The position numbers and the translations under genes were made by a program. This document shows, piece after piece, positions 9,657 to 16,689 of a DNA stretch of 64,000 nucleotides. Each line of letters starts with the position of its first letter. Positions within the stretch are counted from its first letter, which is position 1. Below the pieces are notes generated by a model that was given only the letters and a program-made list of their open reading frames with translations, had not been told where the DNA came from and did not search any database. This DNA is from Mucilaginibacter inviolabilis (GTDB lineage: Bacteria > Bacteroidota > Bacteroidia > Sphingobacteriales > Sphingobacteriaceae), in the NCBI RefSeq assembly GCF_011089895.1, contig NZ_JAANAT010000005.1:62001-126000 (forward strand), in the 5' to 3' direction.

Positions 9657-12600
9657 AGAACCTGAACAACTTTTTCATCACCCATAAAAAGCCCATCAGT
9701 CTGATGCTGTTCATCATACTATTGGGTGGTGGTTTTGCTTATTCGCGCTTGCAAACCTCCCTGTTCCCGGAGATCACTTTCCCCAAGATCAAGATCATAG
9801 CCGATGCCGGTTTACAACCGGTAAATAAAATGATGATCACAGTGACCAAACCGCTGGAGAATGCCGTGAAACAAGTGCCAAACCTGCAATATGTACGCAG
9901 TACTACCAGCCGCGGAAGTTGTGAAATATCAGCTTTCATGAATTGGAACGCAGATATTGACTTGAGCCAGCAGCAGATACAATCGCGTATTGATCAGATC
10001 AAAAATGATCTGCCGCCCGAAGTGAACATCAGTGTTGAAAAAATGAACCCCTCCATCCTGCCGGTAAGCGGGTACACGTTAGAGAGCCATAGCAAATCGC
10101 CCATTGAGTTAAAACAGCTGGCTACCTATACCGTAAAACCGTTCCTGTCGCAGGTTGACGGAGTATCGGAGATCAGGGTTATCGGCGGTAAAACCAAAGA
10201 GTATTGGCTGGTGCTTAATACACAAAAGATGGGCTCCCTGGGGCTCACGCCAGACATTATTACCAATACCCTGGCTCAAACCGGCTTCATCAAGTCTGAA
10301 GGCTATTTGTCTGATTATAAGATGTTGTATTTAACCGTTACAGATGCCTCTGTAAATACCAGTCAGCAGTTGGAAAACCTGGTGATCAGCAATAATCGTA
10401 AACGGGTAATACAGCTTAAAGATATTGGCAGCATACAGATCAATCCCGGTATTGAGTACACCAAAGTAAACGCCAATGGCCACGAGGGTGTACTGATAGC
10501 CGTAATCAAACAACCTAATGCCAATTTGATCGACCTGTCTGATGCCATGACCCAAAAGGTAGCCGATCTGCAAAAGATCCTTCCTCCTGGTGTAACCATA
10601 AAACCATATTATGTTCAGGCCGATTTTGTAAATGCTTCCGTAAAAAGCGTAAGTGATAGTTTATGGATCGGACTGGCGTTGGCTATTATTGTAGCTATCA
10701 TCTTTTTACGATCGGTAAAGGCCAGTACCACGATACTGGTCACCATACCGGTTACACTCTGCCTAACGCTCATTGTGCTGTACGCGCTGGGTTATACCTT
10801 TAATATCATGACGCTGGGCGCTATAGCAGCTGCCATAGGTTTGATCATTGATGATGCCATTGTTGTGGTGGAGCAGATTCACCGCACGCATGAGGAGCAT
10901 CCGGAAGAGCCTACCCTGACACTACTTCAGCGTGCCGTTGATTACCTTTTTCCGGCCATGGTAGGTTCGTCCATCAGCACCATTGTTATTTTTATCCCAT
11001 TCGTTATGATGACGGGCGTTGCCGGAGCCTATTTTAAGGTAATGACCAACACCATGATCATTACCCTGGTGTGTTCCTTTTTTGTAACCTGGATAGGCCT
11101 ACCGGTAATATACCTGTTGCTTACCCGCAACCAAGAAACCAATAGTGTACAGGTTAAAGAAGCCCACGGTGTAAAAAGACAGCGCTGGGTATCCTTTTTT
11201 ATATTACGCCCTTATTTGAGTATCATCATGATGCTCGCACTTGCCGCGATCATTGTTTTTATCCCGTCAGGATTAAAAACGGGCTTCTTGCCAGATATGG
11301 ATGAGGGCAGTATTGTACTGGATTATACTTCGCCTCCCGGCACCTCGCTCGAAGAAACCGATCGTATGCTGCGCGATATCGAGAAGATCATCATCAAAGA
11401 TCCTGAAGTAGCTGCCTATTCACGTAGAACAGGTACGCAAATGGGCTTTTTTATTACCGAACCCAACACCGGTGATTACCTGATACAGCTCAAAAAAGGT
11501 CACGATAAAACTACCGAAGAGGTGATAGGCGATCTGCGGCAGAAAATCGAATCTTCCCAACCTGCCCTGCGGGTAGATTTTGGACAGGTAATTGGTGATA
11601 TGCTGGGCGATCTGATGACCTCTACGCAGCCCATCGAGATTAAAGTTTTTGGGGACGATCAGGTTAAATTACAACAGCTATCTAAACAAATAGCAGCTAC
11701 AGTAAGCAGCGTAAAAGGCACCGCCGATGTATTTGATGGTATTGTGATTGCCGGTCCATCGGTAAATATTGTACCCGATTATACCAGGCTGGCCCAATAT
11801 AACCTGACACCCGCCAATTTGCAAACGCAGGTACAATCTGCACTACAGGGCAATATAATAGGTAGTTTGTTCGAGAAGGAACAGCAATCACCTATCCGCA
11901 TGGTGTATCCTGGCAATCGTTCTTTGGATGTGGCCAGTCTTAAAAACCTAACCGTCTTTTTACCCAACGGCAAACCTCTACCGATCAGTCAGTTGGCAAA
12001 TGTGGAGTTAAGAACAGGCGACGCGGAAGTACAACGCGAAAACCTGCAGGCCATGGGCGTTATCAGCGCCCGGCTGGATAATGTGGATCTGGGCTCTGTG
12101 ATGCCATCCATCAAAAAGAATATTAGCGCCATTAATTTACCAACGGGATATCACGTGGAATATGGAGGAGCTTATGCCGAGCAGCAGCAGTCATTCAAAG
12201 AGCTATTGATCATTCTGATCACCTCGAGCCTGCTGGTTTTTGGTGTGATCCTTTTTCTGTTCAAACAGTTTCGCATCGCATTTCTTATCCTGGTGGTAGC
12301 TGTGCTGGGTATTGGCGGTAGTTTTCTGGCCTTATGGTTAACCCGTACCCCATTAAACGTAGGCAGTTATACTGGCTTAATCATGATTGTAGGCATTATT
12401 GGCGAAAATGCCATTTTCACCTTCTGGCAGTTTAGAGAAAGCACCAAACATAATAATATCAACGAGGCTATAATCTATTCTATCTCTACCCGTTTACGCC
12501 CTAAGTTGATGACGGCGCTGGGGGCTATTATCGCCCTGTTACCGTTGGCATTGGGCATAGGCGCAGGGGCGCAATTGCATCAGCCATTGGCCATCGCGGT

Positions 12601-12709
12601 TATTGGTGGTTTCCTGGCAGCATTGCCCCTGTTGTTGATCGTGTTGCCCAGTATGTTATGGCTGCTTTACCGTAATTATACTTTTGTGCATCCACCTGTA
12701 ACTACATAA
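9653..12709 (+). CDS. RND efflux transporter, hydrophobe/amphiphile (AcrB/HAE) type
   Basis: Proton-driven inner membrane pump of 1018 residues with the internal two-fold repeat of RND proteins: TM1 (LMLFIILLGGGFAY), large periplasmic loop, TM2-6, second loop, TM8-12. The proton relay pair of TM4 is present as D400-D401 in GLIIDDAIVVVEQ. The CzcA pattern D-x5-D-x6-E is absent, so this is a HAE-type rather than heavy-metal pump. The second-half helix NVGSYTGLIMIVGIIGENAIF is also typical. Substrates (drugs, detergents, lipids) cannot be read from sequence. It is translated with the adaptor and is the last gene of the operon. Confidence 0.93.
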   Translation: MKNLNNFFITHKKPISLMLFIILLGGGFAYSRLQTSLFPEITFPKIKIIADAGLQPVNKMMITVTKPLENAVKQVPNLQYVRSTTSRGSCEISAFMNWNADIDLSQQQIQSRIDQIKNDLPPEVNISVEKMNPSILPVSGYTLESHSKSPIELKQLATYTVKPFLSQVDGVSEIRVIGGKTKEYWLVLNTQKMGSLGLTPDIITNTLAQTGFIKSEGYLSDYKMLYLTVTDASVNTSQQLENLVISNNRKRVIQLKDIGSIQINPGIEYTKVNANGHEGVLIAVIKQPNANLIDLSDAMTQKVADLQKILPPGVTIKPYYVQADFVNASVKSVSDSLWIGLALAIIVAIIFLRSVKASTTILVTIPVTLCLTLIVLYALGYTFNIMTLGAIAAAIGLIIDDAIVVVEQIHRTHEEHPEEPTLTLLQRAVDYLFPAMVGSSISTIVIFIPFVMMTGVAGAYFKVMTNTMIITLVCSFFVTWIGLPVIYLLLTRNQETNSVQVKEAHGVKRQRWVSFFILRPYLSIIMMLALAAIIVFIPSGLKTGFLPDMDEGSIVLDYTSPPGTSLEETDRMLRDIEKIIIKDPEVAAYSRRTGTQMGFFITEPNTGDYLIQLKKGHDKTTEEVIGDLRQKIESSQPALRVDFGQVIGDMLGDLMTSTQPIEIKVFGDDQVKLQQLSKQIAATVSSVKGTADVFDGIVIAGPSVNIVPDYTRLAQYNLTPANLQTQVQSALQGNIIGSLFEKEQQSPIRMVYPGNRSLDVASLKNLTVFLPNGKPLPISQLANVELRTGDAEVQRENLQAMGVISARLDNVDLGSVMPSIKKNISAINLPTGYHVEYGGAYAEQQQSFKELLIILITSSLLVFGVILFLFKQFRIAFLILVVAVLGIGGSFLALWLTRTPLNVGSYTGLIMIVGIIGENAIFTFWQFRESTKHNNINEAIIYSISTRLRPKLMTALGAIIALLPLALGIGAGAQLHQPLAIAVIGGFLAALPLLLIVLPSMLWLLYRNYTFVHPPVTT

Positions 12710-12730
12710 TTTAACACAGCGGTAAGAGGT

Positions 12731-12876
12731 GGCACCTACGGAGCCATCTCTTTTTCTATACTTTACCTATAAACAGTTTACTCCTCCGGAGTTACGTTTG
12801 TACCATTCGTTAAACTCCGGAGGAGTAAACTGTTTATAGGTAGAAAATATTCCTTTAAAAGGCTCCGTCAGGTGCC
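12731..12876. repeat. nested inverted repeat: perfect 30-bp hairpin inside a 15-bp outer stem
   Basis: Arms at 12764-12793 and 12813-12842 are perfect reverse complements (30 bp, 19-nt loop). An outer pair, GGCACCTACGGAGCC (12731-12745) and GGCTCCGTCAGGTGCC (12861-12876), matches except for one extra base. The arms contain CTCC-CGGAG type palindromes. No T-run follows on either strand, so it is not a standard intrinsic terminator. It looks like a small palindromic mobile element or REP unit between the RND operon and the next regulator. Confidence 0.75.
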
Positions 12877-12980
12877 TCCCATTGGCCATTTGAACTAAAA
12901 GCGATTTCCATAAGTCACTTATAATGGCACTTAGCAGTTTTTCAAATATTATACAGAGATTTGCAGGTAAATGATATCCT

Positions 12981-13661
12981 ATGCACATACTCGTTATTGA
13001 AGATGAACAAAGAGTAGCCGAGCTGATCAAAAAAGGTCTCGAAGAACATGGCTTCCAGATAACGCTTGCATACGACGGGGAAATGGGAAAAAAACTGTCC
13101 TTATCAAAAGAATTTGATCTGATCCTGATGGATATCATTCTTCCAAAGATCAATGGGATAGACCTGTGCAGAGAAATACGAAGTTCAAGACCCGACATTC
13201 CTATCATTATGCTGACTGCATTAGGTACTACGGACGATAAAGTAGAAGGCTTTGATGCTGGAGCTAACGATTACCTGGTAAAACCCTTTGATTTCCGGGA
13301 GCTTCATGCACGTATCCGCGCCCTAACCAACCGGGTTCAGCATAACAACACTTTTAACCAGGGTTTTATTTTACGCTTTGCCGATCTGGAAATGAATCTG
13401 CAAACCAAAATCGTGACCAGGAATAATGAGGTGATCGACCTCACCCCTAAAGAATTTCGCCTACTGGAATATATGATGAAGAACGCCCAGCGAGTTTTAT
13501 CCAGAACCGAAATAGCCGAAAAAGTTTGGGATACCTTTGATTCGGGTACCAATTTTATTGATGTATACATCAACTATCTCCGAAAAAAAATCGATAAGAA
13601 TTTCGCCACCAAACTCATACACACCAAGCCGGGAATGGGCTTTATTTTTAAAGAAGGATGA
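12981..13661 (+). CDS. OmpR-family response regulator (Mg2+/heavy-metal locus)
   Basis: Response regulator of 226 residues. The receiver has EDE at 7-9, phosphoacceptor D51 (LILMDIILP), threonine switch (IIMLTALGTTDDKVEGFDAGANDYL) and K in YLVKPFDFRE. The winged helix is at about 128-226 (LTPKEFRLLEYMMKNAQRVLSRTEIAEKVW, INYLRKKIDK, GMGFIF), closest in look to the CusR/CopR/QseB group. It overlaps the kinase by 4 nt. Three 11-bp direct repeats right after the kinase gene (15034-15066) are the natural candidate for its binding site, which would make mgtC and the genes after it its targets. Confidence 0.95.
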   Translation: MHILVIEDEQRVAELIKKGLEEHGFQITLAYDGEMGKKLSLSKEFDLILMDIILPKINGIDLCREIRSSRPDIPIIMLTALGTTDDKVEGFDAGANDYLVKPFDFRELHARIRALTNRVQHNNTFNQGFILRFADLEMNLQTKIVTRNNEVIDLTPKEFRLLEYMMKNAQRVLSRTEIAEKVWDTFDSGTNFIDVYINYLRKKIDKNFATKLIHTKPGMGFIFKEG

Positions 13662-15025
13662 AGATCAGGAACCAACTTTTATTGTTGTTTTTAGTATTGT
13701 TCGGGGTGCTCCTGCTGGCCTTTTCTATATTCATATACATTTCTTCGGCACAAACCCGTAAGGATGAATATTTCAAACAACTTAAAAGAGAGGCCATAAC
13801 CAAAGCCAACCTGCTTTTTGATGCTAAAGTTGCCCCATCGGTATTACAATTGATCTATAAAAATTCCGCCAACTCGTTGTTCGAGGAAGAGGTGGCCGTT
13901 TACGATACCTCGTTTAACCTATTATATCATGATGCGGTGCAGATTGATAAAGTAAAAGAAACCCGGAAAATGATCGATCAGATCGTTGAGCAGAAAGAGA
14001 TCACCTTTGACCAGGGCAGTTTGCAGGTGGTTGGGCTTTTATATACCCATCATGATAAAAACTATGTCCTTACAGCTGCCGCCAATGACGAATATGGGAT
14101 CCAACGTCTTGGCGAATTAAAAAACACGCTGATCATATCGTTTATCATCATTATCTGTTTTACCGTTATTGCAGGGTATTACTTTGCCGGCAGGGCCCTG
14201 AAACCTGTTGCCGAGATTATTGATAATGTAAAAGAAATTACAGCAACCCGCTTGGATATGCGTGTACCCGTAAAAAGCGAAAAGGACGAAATTGGCGAAC
14301 TGGCCATCACTTTCAACCAGATGCTCGACCGACTCGAGAACTCCTTTAATGCACAAAAAAGTTTTGTTAATAACATTTCCCATGAACTCCGCACTCCACT
14401 CGCAACGGTGGTTGGGGAATTGCAACTAGCGTTGATAAAAGACCGTTCCATAACGGAGTATAAAGAGGTGATCCAGCTATCGCTGCACGACGCTAAAAGA
14501 TTGGTAAAACTGTCCAACGGCCTGCTCGATCTGGCTAAAGCCAATTTTGACCAAAAGGAGGTTAGGATGAAAGAGCTGCGGGTGGATGAATTATTAATGG
14601 ATGCCCGCGAAACCGTCATTAAAACAATGGATGGTTTTAATGTGGATGTATTGTTTGAGCAGGAAATAGAAAATGACGATAATATTTCTGTGATGGGGAA
14701 TGAATACTTGTTGAAAGTGGCATTCATCAACCTCATGGAAAACGCCTGCAAATTCTCGCCCGATCATCTGTGCACCGTAACCATCACGTACCTGCATGAC
14801 AAAGTAATCCTGGCATTTAAAGATAATGGTATTGGTATCAAGCCACAGGATATTCCGCATATTTTCTCGGAATTTTACAGGGGCACCAATAAGGATTTTA
14901 CCTGGGGCAACGGCATAGGTTTATCCTTAACCGATAAAATAATCGCCATGCATGGGGGCAGTATTACTGTTGCCTCTACAGAAAATAAAGGCAGCACTTT
15001 TACCATATCACTCATCCACGTTTAG
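13658..15025 (+). CDS. sensor histidine kinase (Mg2+/heavy-metal locus)
   Basis: Kinase of 455 residues with membrane helices at about 7-28 and 158-177, a periplasmic sensor of about 130 residues between them, HAMP (about 178-230, GRALKPVAEIIDNVKEI), phosphoacceptor H242 (NNISHELRTPL), N box NLMENACKFSP and G boxes KDNGIGIKP and GNGIGLSLTDKI. The sensor has few Cys, His or Met residues, so direct binding of soft metals as in CusS is not obvious. It has several acidic residues (FEEEVAVYDTS), which leaves Mg2+ sensing like PhoQ open. The signal is therefore undecided. It is translationally coupled to the regulator and ends 9 nt before the direct-repeat box. Confidence 0.94.
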   Translation: MKIRNQLLLLFLVLFGVLLLAFSIFIYISSAQTRKDEYFKQLKREAITKANLLFDAKVAPSVLQLIYKNSANSLFEEEVAVYDTSFNLLYHDAVQIDKVKETRKMIDQIVEQKEITFDQGSLQVVGLLYTHHDKNYVLTAAANDEYGIQRLGELKNTLIISFIIIICFTVIAGYYFAGRALKPVAEIIDNVKEITATRLDMRVPVKSEKDEIGELAITFNQMLDRLENSFNAQKSFVNNISHELRTPLATVVGELQLALIKDRSITEYKEVIQLSLHDAKRLVKLSNGLLDLAKANFDQKEVRMKELRVDELLMDARETVIKTMDGFNVDVLFEQEIENDDNISVMGNEYLLKVAFINLMENACKFSPDHLCTVTITYLHDKVILAFKDNGIGIKPQDIPHIFSEFYRGTNKDFTWGNGIGLSLTDKIIAMHGGSITVASTENKGSTFTISLIHV

Positions 15026-15033
15026 CCCTTATT

Positions 15034-15066
15034 TTTCTAATAAATTTCTAATAAATTTCTGTTTCT
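15034..15066 (+). promoter_or_regulatory. three 11-bp direct repeats, candidate response-regulator box
   Basis: TTTCTAATAAA at 15034-15044 is repeated exactly at 15045-15055 and partly at 15056-15066 (TTTCTGTTTCT). Tandem half-sites with an 11-bp period, one helical turn apart, are the hallmark of OmpR/PhoB-family binding. They end about 30 bp before the -7 element at 15097, the position expected for an activator next to the -33 region. Confidence 0.6.
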
Positions 15067-15096
15067 CCTCTAACGGCCTTTTTCAAAAAGTCGCCT

Positions 15097-15104
15097 TACT
15101 TTTG
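15097..15104 (+). promoter_or_regulatory. Bacteroidota -7 promoter element for the mgtC leader
   Basis: TACTTTTG fits TAnnTTTG. There is no TTTG at the proper -33 distance (about 15074-15078 reads AACGGC), as expected for a promoter that needs an activator. The start site would be near 15111, giving a leader of about 300 nt before mgtC. Confidence 0.45.
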
Positions 15105-15193
15105 CTGCACAATAAAAAACAACAGATGGACTCAGGCCCCGAATCGTATTTAATAATTAATAGTTAACCGCCCGCCTATTACATAACCCTGTT

Positions 15194-15310
15194 ATGCTGA
15201 TGAGGCCGGCACAACAACAGCGTTATGTTCAAATTTCTGACTTTCAGCAAATTGAACCGCCACTATCTGGGAGATGGTGGAAGTTCAAACCATATGCCCG
15301 CTACCAATAA
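15194..15310 (+). CDS. 38-residue leader ORF upstream of mgtC
   Basis: Short ORF beginning MLMRPAQQQRY and ending in QQIEPPLSGRW then WKFKPYARYQ, with four prolines, an IEPP stretch at 20-23 and a basic/aromatic tail. There is no homologue I can name. Enterobacterial mgtA and mgtC have Mg2+- and proline-sensing leader peptides (MgtL, MgtP) in which acidic-proline segments weaken or stall the ribosome when Mg2+ or charged tRNA-Pro is low. The position here (100 nt before mgtC, inside a long leader) and the composition fit that role, but only by analogy. A second overlapping ORF (15225-15428) in another frame ends 17 nt inside mgtC and could couple translation instead. Confidence 0.45.
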   Translation: MLMRPAQQQRYVQISDFQQIEPPLSGRWWKFKPYARYQ

Positions 15311-15362
15311 CGGTGCCGAACAAGAGGTATTTTCTAATCATATCTTTTTCAGCAGCCCTGCC

Positions 15363-15411
15363 GGCGAACTTTTCGATTACCGTCAACTCAAAAAAAGGAG
15401 GAAGATTCGCC
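15363..15411 (+). promoter_or_regulatory. strong SD and possible SD-sequestering helix before mgtC
   Basis: A perfect AAGGAGG (15395-15401) precedes the mgtC ATG, which is rare in Bacteroidota. GGCGAACTTTTC (15363-15374) can pair with GAAGATTCGCC plus the G before it (15400-15411), giving 11 pairs (two G-U) with one C-A mismatch. The helix covers the 3' half of the SD and the spacer up to the start codon. The whole gap 15026-15411 has no ordinary gene; it holds the regulator box, -7 element, leader ORF and this helix. Confidence 0.4.
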
Positions 15412-16119
15412 ATGCTCACAATTTATGATTTCACTTTAAGGCTAACCGTGGCCTTTATACTCGGTGCTGTGATCGGTACCGAGCGTCAGTGGCGGCAACG
15501 GATGGCAGGCCTCCGCACCAATATGCTGGTAGCACTGGGAGCAAGCATGTTTGTAGCCTTAGCGGCAAAGATAGGTGGTGATGCCACTGGTCGTGTAACC
15601 TCTTATGTGGTAAGTGGCATAGGTTTCCTGGGTGCCGGCGTCATCATGAAAGATGGCGTTAACATCAGGGGCTTAAACACTGCAGCTACCCTGTGGTGTT
15701 CAGCAGCTGTGGGCGCGTTCTGTGGTACAGGTTTTATTGCAGAAGCCTGTATCGGGTCGGCATTTATTATTATTACCCATGTAGTAATGCGTCCTTTGGG
15801 AACCCGGCTAAGTCAGCTGCCTATCCATAAGGATGCATCCGTTCCGGTGCACTATCTCATCATCATTAAATGCAGGCAGGAGGTTGAAAATCATCTCCGC
15901 GTATTGCTGCTGCAGTTTACCAATCATGATGAAAAGATTCTGCTTCGTTCGCTCAAAAGTACCGACGATAATGACAGCACCATAGCCGTTATCACCGCCG
16001 AGATCCTGGCTAATGGAAATGAAGATGCCACCATGGAAAAAATAGCAGGCCGCCTTACCATAGAGCATCAGGTTTATGAAGTAAGCTGGAATAAAGCCGG
16101 TCATGAAAACGATCTGTAG
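15412..16119 (+). CDS. mgtC: MgtC/SapB family inner membrane protein
   Basis: MgtC-family membrane protein, 235 residues. Four to five N-terminal helices carry the family signature: FILGAVIGTERQWRQRMAGL, then ASMFVALAA, GIGFLGAGVIMKDG and GLNTAATLWCSAAVGAFCG. The cytoplasmic C-terminal half (about 140-235) resembles the ACT-like tail of long MgtC forms. MgtC proteins act in Mg2+ limitation and inhibit F1Fo ATP synthase in Salmonella. ATG 15412 is chosen for its SD and because the motif then starts near residue 7; an in-frame start at 15274 would add 46 unconserved residues. It is followed at 8 nt by the MntP-like gene and then mgtA. Confidence 0.93.
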   Translation: MLTIYDFTLRLTVAFILGAVIGTERQWRQRMAGLRTNMLVALGASMFVALAAKIGGDATGRVTSYVVSGIGFLGAGVIMKDGVNIRGLNTAATLWCSAAVGAFCGTGFIAEACIGSAFIIITHVVMRPLGTRLSQLPIHKDASVPVHYLIIIKCRQEVENHLRVLLLQFTNHDEKILLRSLKSTDDNDSTIAVITAEILANGNEDATMEKIAGRLTIEHQVYEVSWNKAGHENDL

Positions 16120-16127
16120 AAACTAAA

Positions 16128-16679
16128 ATGATACTATACGCCATTATATTAATAGCCATAGGTATAGCTGCCGACAACCTGATGATAGCCGGATTAACCG
16201 TGAGCAAAACCGCTTCTATATCCAATAAAAAATGGATTATTATCCTGTTGCTGCTCTTTATAGTCCAGTATCAAATGCTGCTATTGGGTAAAACGGTTGG
16301 AGGCTGGGCGCATTACTTAACTGGTAGCAATCCGAATTTGCTGGGTATGGGTTTGCTATTGTCTGTGACTATTAATATTTGCAGAGAGCTTTTTCAGCAG
16401 AAGGTTACTCATCCGGTGATTAGCTATACACCAGATAATCTTTTACTACTTGCTTTTAGTACCTCTATGTACGTTTTCCTATTTAGCGTAGCTGTGCAAT
16501 GGTTAAACGTTCATGATCAAAGGCTAAACTACTGGTTAGCGGGCGCTATTCTGATCTTTCTGAACGCAGGCATCATATTAGGCCGCTTACAGCTCTATAA
16601 ACCTCTGCGCTTTATTCGCTTTACCTGTACCGGAATGTTATTAGCCGGTACATTAATACTCATTTTAAAGACCCTATAA
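16128..16679 (+). CDS. small polytopic membrane protein, divergent MntP-like
   Basis: A 183-residue protein with about six hydrophobic helices. The two halves resemble the internal repeat of MntP (Mn2+ exporter, DUF204): IGIAADNLMIAGLTVSK near the N-terminus recalls the MntP 'LGMAxDAFAVSI' helix, and LLLAFSTSMYVFLFSVAV (about 103-120) recalls the second 'LATSIDALAVGVS' helix. The first Asp is kept; the second is replaced in STSMYVF. The C-terminal NAGIILGRL and final helix also fit. It sits in one run between mgtC and mgtA (8 and 10 nt gaps), so a role in divalent-cation balance is likely. Loss of the second Asp makes plain Mn2+ export uncertain. Confidence 0.6.
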   Translation: MILYAIILIAIGIAADNLMIAGLTVSKTASISNKKWIIILLLLFIVQYQMLLLGKTVGGWAHYLTGSNPNLLGMGLLLSVTINICRELFQQKVTHPVISYTPDNLLLLAFSTSMYVFLFSVAVQWLNVHDQRLNYWLAGAILIFLNAGIILGRLQLYKPLRFIRFTCTGMLLAGTLILILKTL

Positions 16680-16689
16680 ATATTAAGGA

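Noticed and set aside
12764..12842. 30-bp hairpin as intrinsic terminator of the RND operon
   Set aside because: No T-run follows the stem on either strand, the loop is 19 nt and the stem is far longer than usual terminators; a role in mRNA end protection remains possible.
12767..13207. 146-codon minus-strand frame covering the nested hairpin and the start of the second response regulator
   Set aside because: It is antisense to a certain gene, has no recognisable motif, and its C-terminal part is only the translation of the palindrome.
15274..15411. In-frame upstream extension of mgtC
   Set aside because: The 46 extra residues have no MgtC similarity, and the SD sits at the ATG of 15412.
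15225..15428. 67-codon frame through the mgtC leader, ending inside mgtC
   Set aside because: Kept only as a possible coupling ORF in the leader findings; no homology or own SD, and composition gives no clear protein character.
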